In this document: in pieces, positions 34,280 to 42,115 of the stretch
Layout of the letters: each line of letters starts with the position of its first letter
Numbering within the stretch: position 1 is the stretch's first letter
Assembly: GCA_937874695.1 (NCBI GenBank)
Contig: CALNAJ010000035.1
Location: 1-50,509 of the forward strand
Length of the DNA stretch: 50,509 nucleotides
Reading direction: 5' to 3'
From: an uncultured Lactobacillus sp.
GTDB taxonomy: Bacteria > Bacillota > Bacilli > Lactobacillales > Lactobacillaceae
The notes under the pieces: model-generated
What the model was told of the DNA's origin: nothing
Seen by the model: the letters and a program-made list of their open reading frames with translations, nothing else
Databases searched by the model: none
Made by a program: the position numbers and the translations under genes

Positions 34280-35127
34280 GCTATACGTATCAAGCGGGAA
34301 CGCCCATGGCTACCTCCGCGGTCAGTGACGTCTCCTTTACGGTGCCCGACCATGGTTATTTAGCAATTATTGGGCATACCGGGAGTGGCAAGTCCACGCT
34401 GATCCAACAACTCAATGCCTTACTTAAGCCCACGGCCGGTGAAATTACCGTGGATGATTTTACAGTCACGCCTAAGACCACTAACGCGGCTTTGAAGCTT
34501 TTACGACGACACGTCGGCATGGTCTTTCAGTTTCCTGAGAACCAATTGTTTGAAGAGACAGTGCGCCAAGATATTGCGTTTGGGCCTAAAAACTTTGGCA
34601 TGGGTGAAACGGATGCCAACAAGCTGGCCGATGCCATGCTGCAGACGGTCGGCTTGGACAGCAGCTATGCTGAACGGTCCCCCTTTGAGCTCTCCGGTGG
34701 TCAGATGCGACGCGTCGCGATTGCCGGTGTTTTGGCAATGCGTCCCAAAGTCCTAGTCCTCGATGAACCGACGGCGGGATTAGATCCTCAAGGACGTCAG
34801 GAAATGATGACGTTGTTTGAGCGGCTTCACCGTGAACAGGGCTTGGCGATTGTCCTTGTGACCCATCAGATGGATGATGTGGTGCAGTACGCCGAGCAGG
34901 TTGCTGTGATGCGTGAGGGAAAGTTGGTTAAATTTGGCACGCCCACAGAGGTCTTCAGCAGTGAATCCTGGCTGCGGGAGAATCAACTAGATATGCCCCA
35001 AGCGGCTCAGGTTGCCCAACGGTTAGCCAATCGTGGCTTGACGTGGGACGCACTGCCCTTAACGGCCGACCAACTGGCGGATCAACTCGCCGCGCGGTGG
35101 CCACGAGAGGGGGGCGCGCATGTCTAA
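34255..35127 (+). CDS. ecfA2: ECF transporter ATPase EcfA2
   Basis: A 290-residue ABC ATPase, partner of EcfA1. Walker A GHTGSGKST (40-48), Q-loop VFQFPENQLFEETV, signature ELSGGQMRRVAIAG and Walker B VLVLDEPTAGLD are intact. GTG 34255 is preferred over ATG 34249: GGAGG at 34243-34247 lies one base from the ATG but seven from the GTG. The gene starts inside the end of ecfA1 and its end overlaps the ecfT start by eight bases, so all three subunits are translated in a coupled way. Confidence 0.96.
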   Translation: MAISFEHVSYTYQAGTPMATSAVSDVSFTVPDHGYLAIIGHTGSGKSTLIQQLNALLKPTAGEITVDDFTVTPKTTNAALKLLRRHVGMVFQFPENQLFEETVRQDIAFGPKNFGMGETDANKLADAMLQTVGLDSSYAERSPFELSGGQMRRVAIAGVLAMRPKVLVLDEPTAGLDPQGRQEMMTLFERLHREQGLAIVLVTHQMDDVVQYAEQVAVMREGKLVKFGTPTEVFSSESWLRENQLDMPQAAQVAQRLANRGLTWDALPLTADQLADQLAARWPREGGAHV

Positions 35128-35920
35128 CTTTATCTTTGGTCGCTACCTGCCGCTCAACTCGATCGTTCATCGCCTGGATCCCCGGGCAAAGCTCCTGTTG
35201 AGCTTCTGCTACATTGTGCTGGTCTTCATGGCCAACAATCCCGCGAGTTACCTAATTATCATTGCGTTTACTTTGGGGTCGATTCTGGCCTCGAAGATTA
35301 GCCTGGGTTTCTTTCTGAAAGGGATTCGGCCATTGATTTGGCTGATTGTCTTCACGGTGGTCCTGCAGCTCTTATTCAGTCCGGCTGGCGGTCACGTGTA
35401 TTTTCATTGGGCGTTCGTCAATATTACGCAGTTTGGACTCGTCAACTCCGGGTATATTTTTATCCGGTTCCTGTTGATCATCATGATGTCGACACTGTTG
35501 ACGCTGTCGACACAACCATTGGACATTGCGACTGGCCTGGCCTCACTGATGAAGCCCTTACGCTGGGTGCGCGTTCCGGTCGACACGTTAGCGATGATGC
35601 TGTCGATTGCCCTGCGCTTCGTCCCCACGCTGATGGATGAAGCCAATAAGATTATGAACGCCCAACGCGCCCGAGGCGTGGATTTTGGTGAGGGGGGCTT
35701 GTTGAAGCAGGCCAAATCCCTGATTCCCTTGATGGTGCCACTATTCATGAGCGCCTTTAATCGGGCCGAAGACTTATCGACGGCCATGGAAGCTCGGGGG
35801 TATCAGGACAGTGAGCATCGCAGTCAGTATCGTATTTTAACTTGGCAACGACGAGATACGATTACGTGGATTATTTTTGTGGTGGCATTTGCCGCCATTC
35901 TAGCTACTCGTCGTTGGTAG
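35120..35920 (+). CDS. ecfT: ECF transporter transmembrane subunit EcfT
   Basis: A 266-residue membrane scaffold that links the ATPases to the S component. Several hydrophobic segments fill the N-terminal two thirds. The two coupling-helix motifs are visible as QRARGVDF and MEARGYQ. NSIVHRLDPRAKLLLSF at the N-terminus is typical. The start lies in the last codons of ecfA2 behind GAGAGGGGGG, and truA follows after eight bases. Confidence 0.97.
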   Translation: MSNFIFGRYLPLNSIVHRLDPRAKLLLSFCYIVLVFMANNPASYLIIIAFTLGSILASKISLGFFLKGIRPLIWLIVFTVVLQLLFSPAGGHVYFHWAFVNITQFGLVNSGYIFIRFLLIIMMSTLLTLSTQPLDIATGLASLMKPLRWVRVPVDTLAMMLSIALRFVPTLMDEANKIMNAQRARGVDFGEGGLLKQAKSLIPLMVPLFMSAFNRAEDLSTAMEARGYQDSEHRSQYRILTWQRRDTITWIIFVVAFAAILATRRW

Positions 35921-35928
35921 GAGGAAAC

Positions 35929-36726
35929 ATGCAACGTTACAAGGTAACTTTTATGTATGACGGGACTGATTTCGCTGGTTTTCAGCGGCAGCCTCACAAA
36001 CGAACCGTTGAAAGCGTCTTGACTAAGGTCGTCAATAAGATGGCTAAGAATCCGACGCCAGCAATCGTGATCTATGGCTCCGGGCGGACCGATGCAGGGG
36101 TCCACGCATTGGCCCAGGTAGCCCATTTCGACTTTCCCTTCATCATTCCCGCGGAAAACATGCGCAAGGGCTTAAACAGCATGTTACCGATGGATATGGA
36201 GGTTTTAAAGGTCGAAGAGGTGGCGGAAACCTTCCATGCGCGGTATGATGTGTCTGGGAAGCGCTATTTGTATCGGATGGATCTAGGTGAATTCCGGAAT
36301 CCATTTAAACGCAATTATACGGGTCACTGGAAGTTTCCAGTGGATTTGGGTAAGATTGACCAGGCCCTAGGCGACTTGGTCGGAGAACACGATTTTACCA
36401 GCTTCGTGGCGTCTGGGGCGCAGACCCGGACGTTTGTGCGGACCATCTACGAGGCCACGTGCCATATTGATGAAGCTAATGATGAATTGGTCTTCGAATT
36501 CTATGGCAATGGCTTCATGTATAACCAGGTTCGAATCATGGTCGGGGTACTGATTGAAATTGGTGCCGGTACCCGACCGGTTCATGATATTTTGCGACTT
36601 TATGAAGTTAAAGACCGTCGACAGGCGCGTAGAACGGTGCCAGCCGCGGGTTTATACTTGAAACATGTCTATTATCAGGGAGAGGATCCGGCGCATCCAA
36701 CGAAATTACCGCAACATCAGCGGTGA
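35929..36726 (+). CDS. truA: tRNA pseudouridine synthase A
   Basis: A 265-residue enzyme making pseudouridine at tRNA positions 38-40. The catalytic aspartate is D55 in GSGRTDAGVHA. YDGTDFAGFQRQP at the N-terminus and NGFMYNQVRIMVG are diagnostic. The frame is open back to 35842 in ecfT, but ATG 35929 has TAGGAGG directly upstream. Fourth gene of the ecf operon, as in many Firmicutes. Confidence 0.96.
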   Translation: MQRYKVTFMYDGTDFAGFQRQPHKRTVESVLTKVVNKMAKNPTPAIVIYGSGRTDAGVHALAQVAHFDFPFIIPAENMRKGLNSMLPMDMEVLKVEEVAETFHARYDVSGKRYLYRMDLGEFRNPFKRNYTGHWKFPVDLGKIDQALGDLVGEHDFTSFVASGAQTRTFVRTIYEATCHIDEANDELVFEFYGNGFMYNQVRIMVGVLIEIGAGTRPVHDILRLYEVKDRRQARRTVPAAGLYLKHVYYQGEDPAHPTKLPQHQR

Positions 36727-36753
36727 AATTTCGGCTAAGGGGCTAAACAATCA

Positions 36754-36782
36754 TTGACTTTATGGTGAAAACTTTGTATTAT
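36754..36782 (+). promoter_or_regulatory. rplM-rpsI promoter
   Basis: TTGACT (36754-36759), 17 bases, TATTAT (36777-36782). It separates transcription of rplM-rpsI from truA and gives a leader of about 78 bases. Confidence 0.78.
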
Positions 36783-36788
36783 GGTTGT

Positions 36789-36860
36789 TGGTATTGTTTG
36801 CCCCACGATAAGCCCCGGAAAGTTTACTTGGTGTCAGACAAACACAGATTTATGGAGGAA
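36789..36860 (+). promoter_or_regulatory. Probable L13 leader
   Basis: Short leader before rplM. GTTTG and CAAAC near its two ends pair, enclosing GCCCC-rich sequence that can fold further. L13 leaders are known autoregulatory RNA elements before rplM in Firmicutes; the identification rests on position and this closing helix, not on a consensus comparison. Confidence 0.45.
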
Positions 36861-36866
36861 TTTAAC

Positions 36867-37310
36867 GTGCGTACAACTTATATGGCAAAACCCAACGATG
36901 TTGACCGTAAATGGTACATTGTTGACGCAACTGATGTTAGCTTAGGTCGTCTTGCTTCAGTCGTTGCTTCTGTATTACGTGGTAAGAACAAGCCAACGTT
37001 CACCCCTAACGTGGACACTGGTGATAACGTAATCGTCATCAACGCTGAAAAAGTCGCTTTAACCGGCCGTAAGGCAACCAACAAGATTTACTACCACCAT
37101 ACTGGTTTCGCTGGTGGCTTGAAGTCACGGACTGCTGGTAACTTCCGGGATCAAAACCCAGAAAAACTGATCGAAACTTCTGTTCAAGGTATGCTCCCTA
37201 AGAACTCCTTAGGTCACCACATGGCATTGAAGCTTCACGTGTACGCTGGTGAAGACCACAAGCACGAAGCACAAAAGCCAGAAGTATTAGACATTACTAA
37301 CCTAATCTAA
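36867..37310 (+). CDS. rplM: 50S ribosomal protein L13
   Basis: A 147-residue early-assembly protein. GTG 36867 with ATGGAGGAA upstream gives the usual N-terminus RTTYMAKPNDVDRKWYIVDA; the frame is open to 36762 but that part covers the promoter. TGRKATNKIYYHHTGF and GMLPKNSLGHHM are diagnostic. rpsI follows after 13 bases. Confidence 0.97.
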   Translation: MRTTYMAKPNDVDRKWYIVDATDVSLGRLASVVASVLRGKNKPTFTPNVDTGDNVIVINAEKVALTGRKATNKIYYHHTGFAGGLKSRTAGNFRDQNPEKLIETSVQGMLPKNSLGHHMALKLHVYAGEDHKHEAQKPEVLDITNLI

Positions 37311-37323
37311 GGAGGAAACCAAA

Positions 37324-37716
37324 TTGGCACAAGTTCAATATCGCGGCACTGGCCGTCGTAAAAACTCCTCTGCACGTGTACGTTTAGTACCCGGCTCAGG
37401 TAAGATTGTTATGAACAACAAGGCAATCGAAGATTACATTCCATTCGCAAGTATTCGTGAAGTTGTTTTACAACCATTCAACGTTACGGAAACTCTCGGT
37501 AACTATGATGCATTAGTTACTGTTCGCGGTGGTGGTTTCTCCGGTCAAGCCGGCGCAACTCGTCACGGGATCGCTCGGGCATTGCTCGAAGTAGATCCAG
37601 ATTTCCGTGGTCCATTGAAGCGTGCGGGTCTTTTGACTCGTGACGCTCGTATGAAGGAACGGAAGAAGCCAGGTCTCAAGAAGGCACGTAAGGCTTCACA
37701 ATTCTCCAAGCGTTAA
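37324..37716 (+). CDS. rpsI: 30S ribosomal protein S9
   Basis: A 130-residue S9 whose C-terminal tail reaches P-site tRNA. TTG start behind AAGGAGG. YRGTGRRKNSSARVRLVPG and the tail KKPGLKKARKASQFSKR are diagnostic. Last gene of the rplM operon, followed by a terminator. Confidence 0.97.
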   Translation: MAQVQYRGTGRRKNSSARVRLVPGSGKIVMNNKAIEDYIPFASIREVVLQPFNVTETLGNYDALVTVRGGGFSGQAGATRHGIARALLEVDPDFRGPLKRAGLLTRDARMKERKKPGLKKARKASQFSKR

Positions 37717-37739
37717 TATTTCGATATTATCAATTGGGA

Positions 37740-37768
37740 AATCCTCACCATTGCGGTGGGGATTTTTT
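37740..37768 (+). terminator. Intrinsic terminator of rplM-rpsI
   Basis: AATCCTCACC (37740-37749) pairs over ten bases with GGTGGGGATT (37755-37764), one G-U pair, and a run of T to 37768. Confidence 0.93.
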
Positions 37769-37968
37769 GTTTGGGCATACGATCTGTCACGCATTTGACA
37801 CGACAATTTACAGACTAATTTCTGTGACGATTCCCCAAGAGGCATGCCGGATGAACGACGTCATAAGATACGAAAGACGGATTCAATAAACCAGCAATTT
37901 AGGTGTTGTTTTCCCGCAGTGGTTGTCTTAGACTGGGGGAATGGATACTGATACGAGGCAGGGCAAAC

Positions 37969-39330
37969 ATGGAAAAAATTCGACATTCTAAATTTTATGA
38001 TTTATTTTTAAATACATTATCTAAGAAAATGGTCATGGGGTTTATCTTGATCATCGCGATGGGAACGCTTCTGTTGAGTTTGCCAGTAGCGACCTATGGG
38101 CACACCGTGTCATTTATTAATGCCTTGTTTACGGCGACCTCGGCAACCTGTATCACCGGACTAACCGTGGTCAACACGGCCGAGACGTGGACGCCGTTTG
38201 GCCAGGTCGCTATCATGGTGATGACTGAGATTGGGGCATTGGGCTACATGACGTTCACCGTTCTGTTGTTCAACATCATGCGGCGTCATCTGAACCTATC
38301 GACGCAGTTGATGGTGAAGGAGTCACTGAACCTGGAGCACCTGCATGACACCAAGAGCGTGACGCGCTACGTCATTGGGTTATCTGCGTTATTCCAGATT
38401 GTGGGGATGATTCTCTTCGCCTTCGACTTTGTGCCACGCTTTGGGTGGTCGCAGGGCATTTACATATCGTTATTTCATTCGGTCATGTCGTTCTGTAACG
38501 CCGGGTTCGATGTCTTTGGGAACAGTCTGATGGGTTTTCGTAACGACTCTTACATGTTGCTGGTGACGACGATCCTGATTGTTGCTGGGGGCCTCGGCTT
38601 TCTGGTCTGGCGCGATCTCTTGCTCTATCATGATCGAAAACGCCTGACGTTAAATTCAAAGCTGACGCTATTCACAACCGTGTCACTGTTTGTGATTGGA
38701 TTCTTGATGTTGCTGGTCACTGAACGGGATTTGAGCTGGCTGCCCAAGGGAACGTCGTGGTTCAATCGTACGGTGAACACGTTATTCTTGAGTGTGACGC
38801 CACGAACGGCTGGTCTGGTGTCCTTACCGACGGCTGACTTACATCCCGGTAGTATTTTTCTGATTATGATTCTGATGTTTATTGGCGGGACGCCTGGGTC
38901 AACCGCCGGGGGAATCAAGACGACGACGTTTGGGGTTCTGATGATCCAGAGTATCTCGCAGTTGCGGGGCAAGCGTGATGCCGAGTTCGCGCATCGGCGA
39001 TTCAGTCAAGCGAACGTGAGTCGTGCCTTGCTCCTGATCTTTATGGCTAGCGTAGTGATTGTTTTGGCCACGCTGGTGCTGACACAGACGGAAAAGATTC
39101 CGCATAACTTCGGCTTGGAATACATCGTATTTGAAGTTTTGTCGGCGTTCGGGACCGTTGGGCTGAGTTTGGGCCTGACACCGCATCTGACGGTGATCGG
39201 CAAATGTGTAATCATGTTACTGATGTTTATCGGGCGGGTCGGTATCTTCACGACGCTCTACACGCTGTCACGCCGTCAGGTTAAGAAGAACCTGATTCGT
39301 TACCCTGAAGAAAATATTTTAATTGGTTAA
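37969..39330 (+). CDS. ktrB: Potassium transporter KtrB/TrkH family, channel subunit
   Basis: A 453-residue membrane protein with four M1-P-M2 repeats. The four selectivity filter loops are visible as ATCITGLT, NAGFD, RTAGL and GTVGL, each keeping the key glycine. This is the Ktr potassium-sodium symporter pore. ATG 37969 is preferred over an upstream in-frame TTG at 37903, with GAGG about ten bases away. A possible promoter starts at TTGACA 37795, but its -10 is weak. ktrA follows after 12 bases. No c-di-AMP riboswitch could be recognised in the 200-base leader. Confidence 0.94.
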   Translation: MEKIRHSKFYDLFLNTLSKKMVMGFILIIAMGTLLLSLPVATYGHTVSFINALFTATSATCITGLTVVNTAETWTPFGQVAIMVMTEIGALGYMTFTVLLFNIMRRHLNLSTQLMVKESLNLEHLHDTKSVTRYVIGLSALFQIVGMILFAFDFVPRFGWSQGIYISLFHSVMSFCNAGFDVFGNSLMGFRNDSYMLLVTTILIVAGGLGFLVWRDLLLYHDRKRLTLNSKLTLFTTVSLFVIGFLMLLVTERDLSWLPKGTSWFNRTVNTLFLSVTPRTAGLVSLPTADLHPGSIFLIMILMFIGGTPGSTAGGIKTTTFGVLMIQSISQLRGKRDAEFAHRRFSQANVSRALLLIFMASVVIVLATLVLTQTEKIPHNFGLEYIVFEVLSAFGTVGLSLGLTPHLTVIGKCVIMLLMFIGRVGIFTTLYTLSRRQVKKNLIRYPEENILIG

Positions 39331-39342
39331 GGAGTCTGAACG

Positions 39343-40005
39343 ATGAAAAAAAGTTTTGCAGTGTTAGGCCTCGGCCGATTTGGACAAAGTGTTGTGGAAA
39401 CGTTGGCGGAGACCCATCAAGACGTCTTGGCGGTCGATGTTCAGGAACAACCGGTTAATGAAATGACGGAAATTGCTACGCAAACGTTGGTGGCTGATAC
39501 CCGTGATGAAGAGGTCCTGCGGGAGCTTAACATCGATACCTTTGATTACGTTATTGTCGGCATCGGGAACAACATGGAAGCTAGTATTCTAACGACCATG
39601 CTCGCCAAAGAGTTAGGGGCCGAGAAGGTGATTGCCAAGGCTGAAACCAGCGACCACGGGCGGGTCTTGAAGCGCGTTGGAGCCGACCAGGTGATCTTCC
39701 CTGAACGCGATATGGGGCACAGTATTGTGCGTAAGCTGCTCTCTAACCATATCCTGAACTTTATTGATTTGAGTGATAAATACACGTTGGCAGAAGTGGT
39801 CATTACCGACCCGACGTTTGTGAACCAGAACTTGATTCAATTGAATCTGAGACAACGCTTTGACCTGACGATCATTGCGATTCAGCATGACCAGAAGATT
39901 AACATTTCGCCGCAGCCGACCGACATGGTGATGCTGCATGACGTGTTGACGGTGGTCGGCCCGATTGAACACGTTGAGGCGTTGGACGAGGCACTGAAGA
40001 AGTAG
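39343..40005 (+). CDS. ktrA: KtrA, regulatory RCK subunit of potassium uptake
   Basis: A 220-residue cytosolic gating ring protein. The N-terminal RCK_N domain has the nucleotide-binding GLGRFGQSV (9-17) and a following acidic VDVQE, for ATP/ADP or NAD(H). The C-terminal RCK_C domain, near 135-220, is where c-di-AMP binds in relatives. It gates KtrB from the adjacent gene. Ribosome binding site TAAGGAG. Two terminators follow. Confidence 0.95.
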   Translation: MKKSFAVLGLGRFGQSVVETLAETHQDVLAVDVQEQPVNEMTEIATQTLVADTRDEEVLRELNIDTFDYVIVGIGNNMEASILTTMLAKELGAEKVIAKAETSDHGRVLKRVGADQVIFPERDMGHSIVRKLLSNHILNFIDLSDKYTLAEVVITDPTFVNQNLIQLNLRQRFDLTIIAIQHDQKINISPQPTDMVMLHDVLTVVGPIEHVEALDEALKK

Positions 40006-40068
40006 GGCTTAGCTCCTGACTATAGCAAAGTTTTCGGGAAGCACAAGGATTAAGTTGAACTGTTTTTG

Positions 40069-40093
40069 AAATCCCGTTAGGACGGGGTTTTTA
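40069..40093 (+). terminator. Terminator of ktrB-ktrA
   Basis: AAATCCCGT (40069-40077) pairs with ACGGGGTTT (40082-40090), loop TAGG, then more T. Confidence 0.85.
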
Positions 40094-40114
40094 AATGAAA
40101 ATAACCTAAGAGTG

Positions 40115-40146
40115 GGCACCTATCGGACTGATGGGTGCCTTATTTG
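40115..40146 (+). terminator. Second terminator-like hairpin after ktrA
   Basis: GGCACCTATC (40115-40124) pairs with GATGGGTGCC (40130-40139), one G-U pair, followed by TTATTT. It backs up the ktr terminator and isolates the Panacea genes. Confidence 0.7.
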
Positions 40147-40258
40147 TGCAGTGACTGGACCACTAAAAGGGTGGGTACGATTGTGATTGAATTTCTGCCG
40201 GGCACTTGGTATGGTTAGACCACTAGAAGTTAACTGACAAAAGGGGACGGGGTAGCTC

Positions 40259-40774
40259 ATGAAAGTTAGACGGATGGTCAATTGGTTGCGGGTGCAGAGT
40301 GAGACGCAGATGGGGATGTACGGTGCCGAGGAGCTGACGCAATGGAAGGCGATGGCGCTACTGTATTATATTCAAGGGACATATTTGGCACTCTATGGCG
40401 TACCGGCATTCAAAGACGACATTGTGATTGAGAAGAATGGGCCGGTCATTGCGGCTGTACGTCATAAGTATGGGGATCGGATTCGGATTGTTGGCAAATT
40501 GAAAAAGAAGGCGTGGGCGGATGATTATCACATTGAGGACCATCATCCGCAATTATTAGATGTGTTGCATGCCGTCTGGATGGCGTATGGCGATATGTCG
40601 ACCATTGAGCTCCGTCAGCAGATGCTACAGGAGCGTCCCTGCCAAGAGACACAGGTGGGACAGGTCATTGACCTAGATACCCTGACAGCATACTTTCAGA
40701 CGGACATTGTGGCACTTCCTGAGGAGATTCAGGATGATCCAGCGGTGGATGCGGTACATATGGAGACGGTGTAA
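40259..40774 (+). CDS. Panacea (DUF4065/SocA-like) domain protein, paralogue 1
   Basis: A 171-residue protein with the Panacea pattern: an N-terminal helical part with LLYYIQG (34-40) and ALYGVPAF, a GPVIAAVRHKYG segment, then HAVWMAYGDMSTIEL and a C-terminal helix ending in TAYF. In the family this domain serves as a promiscuous antitoxin in PanAT toxin-antitoxin pairs and also occurs as phage GepA-like proteins. No toxin is visible next to it, so its role here is open. It is the longest of three tandem paralogues, with an extra acidic C-terminal tail. The promoter TTGAAT, 17, TATGGT lies at about 40188-40216 and the ATG at 40259 follows GGGACGGGG. Confidence 0.8.
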   Translation: MKVRRMVNWLRVQSETQMGMYGAEELTQWKAMALLYYIQGTYLALYGVPAFKDDIVIEKNGPVIAAVRHKYGDRIRIVGKLKKKAWADDYHIEDHHPQLLDVLHAVWMAYGDMSTIELRQQMLQERPCQETQVGQVIDLDTLTAYFQTDIVALPEEIQDDPAVDAVHMETV

Positions 40775-40802
40775 AGACACCATCAGTAAATAACTTGATA
40801 GC

Positions 40803-40835
40803 GGGGCTTGATCGTAGGGTCAGGTTCTCTTTTTT
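40803..40835 (+). terminator. Terminator after Panacea paralogue 1
   Basis: GGGGCTTGATC (40803-40813) pairs with GGTCAGGTTC (40818-40827) through several G-U pairs, followed by TCTTTTTT. Each paralogue thus seems to be its own transcription unit. Confidence 0.65.
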
Positions 40836-40925
40836 AGCTAGTCAATACGTTTACGATTGGGGCAGCTTGCTATAGTTAGGACACAGCAATTACGAGACGA
40901 AAAGAGGCGATGATTCACGGATGTT

Positions 40926-41375
40926 TTGAAGATTGTAAATTGGTTCCGAGTGGAGAGTCATGCGCAGATGCGTTTATATGACGCCGATGAACTGAGCTTG
41001 ATGCGAGTGATGAAACTACTCTATTACGTGCAGGGAACGAATTTAGTAGTGTATGGAGAATGTGCCTTTGATGACCAGATTCTAGCTTGGCAATCGGGGC
41101 CGGCAATTGTGTCAGTTGAAGGTAAGTATGCTGGGAAGATTAGTATTGTTGGTCAGATATCTAAACAAGATGCGGCCGATTTTGAAGAAATTGAAGTGAA
41201 TCATCCCAACCTGGCTGATGTTTTACACGCCGTTTGGGATGCATATGGGACGCTATCTGCACTAGAGTTAGTTGCCCAAAGCAAGGCAGAAAATCCTTGG
41301 CGGGAAACTGCGATAGGTCAAGTAATCTCAAACGAAAAGATGCGTGACTTCTTTAAAGCAGAGGTTGTCAGCTAA
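40926..41375 (+). CDS. Panacea (DUF4065/SocA-like) domain protein, paralogue 2
   Basis: A 149-residue paralogue with the same order of motifs: LLYYVQG, VVYGECAF, GPAIVSVEGKYAG, HAVWDAYGTLSALEL, NPWRETAIGQVIS and a final DFF. The start appears to be TTG 40926; a purine-rich AAAGAGG lies about 18 bases upstream, too far for good initiation. ATG 40921 just before it reads ATG TTT TGA and stops at once, and ATG 40910 opens a 23-codon frame across it. Translation may therefore be weak or coupled. No toxin gene is adjacent. Similar to paralogues 1 and 3 along its full length, though much diverged. Confidence 0.75.
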   Translation: MKIVNWFRVESHAQMRLYDADELSLMRVMKLLYYVQGTNLVVYGECAFDDQILAWQSGPAIVSVEGKYAGKISIVGQISKQDAADFEEIEVNHPNLADVLHAVWDAYGTLSALELVAQSKAENPWRETAIGQVISNEKMRDFFKAEVVS

Positions 41376-41547
41376 GGTGAGTAAGAAAATAATGATAAAT
41401 AGTTGCCCAATCGTTTGTCCAGCCGTGATATAGCTCATAGGGTACGTACGATTGGGGTTGTGTCTGGCAGCTGACCTTGTTATCATGAGGCTAAGGCAGA
41501 ATTGAGTAGACGGAGTTGACAGGAAGGCTTTCCAAGGAGGGTCCGAA

Positions 41548-42027
41548 GTGAACAACGATATCGATCAAATGGTCAATTGGTTTCGGGTCAAGAGCAACCA
41601 ACAGATGCAGGAATTGGATGCCGACGAATTGAGTCGAGCGAAGGTTTCACAGTTGCTGTATTACGTACAGGGTATCTGTGTGGTTGTCTATGGCATCAAT
41701 GCGTTTACCGATGATCTGGTTGCGGGCGAACGCGGGGTTATGATTCCCGCGGTGGAACGGCAATATGCTGGTGAGACTGGCATTGTTGGTTACATTTCGT
41801 CTGAGGATCAGGCCGACTATGACTACTTAGCGTCCATTCAACAGTTTCAGGCCATCTTAGAGTGTGTCTGGCAGACCTTTGGACACCTGTCAGCTATCGA
41901 CCTAATGGAAATGGTGCAATACGAGCAACCGTGGGCTGAGACGCTTCCGGGAGAGGCCATTTCCACAGAATTGATGGAAGATTACTTCAAAGATAAGGTT
42001 ATTGCTAAAATCAAAACAGACAATTAA
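41548..42027 (+). CDS. Panacea (DUF4065/SocA-like) domain protein, paralogue 3
   Basis: A 159-residue paralogue with GTG start behind a strong AAGGAGGG. It keeps MVNWFRVKSNQQMQ, LLYYVQG, VVYGINAF, the IPAVERQYAGETGIVG segment, an ECVWQTFGHLSAIDL helix and PWAETLPGEAISTELMEDYF. The cysteine and acidic changes in VWQTFG are within family variation. Its promoter (TTGTGT, 17, TATCAT, near 41459-41487) and the preceding TACGATTGGGG resemble the regions before paralogues 1 and 2. Function unknown; no toxin partner seen. Confidence 0.8.
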   Translation: MNNDIDQMVNWFRVKSNQQMQELDADELSRAKVSQLLYYVQGICVVVYGINAFTDDLVAGERGVMIPAVERQYAGETGIVGYISSEDQADYDYLASIQQFQAILECVWQTFGHLSAIDLMEMVQYEQPWAETLPGEAISTELMEDYFKDKVIAKIKTDN

Positions 42028-42036
42028 ACAGTCCGT

Positions 42037-42095
42037 AACAAAAAGCGTCATTCGTCAGCACCGAGGATTTCCCCCAGGCTAACGAATGACGCTTT
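42037..42095 (-). terminator. Terminator between paralogue 3 and asnA (convergent)
   Basis: AAAGCGTCATTCGT (42042-42055) pairs perfectly over 14 bases with ACGAATGACGCTTT (42082-42095). On the minus strand the stem is followed by TTTTTGTT, so it mainly serves asnA; on the plus strand only TTTCC follows, giving weaker action. Confidence 0.85.
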
Positions 42096-42115
42096 CCTAC
42101 TATATTAATCTAGTT

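Noticed and set aside
37769..37968. Possible c-di-AMP riboswitch before ktrB
   Set aside because: Such riboswitches occur before ktr genes in some Bacilli, but the conserved ydaO-type core could not be recognised in this leader.
40910..40981. 23-codon frame overlapping the start of Panacea paralogue 2 as a possible toxin or leader peptide
   Set aside because: Its ribosome binding site is only three bases from the ATG, the product is not toxin-like, and the frame is largely determined by the overlapping gene.
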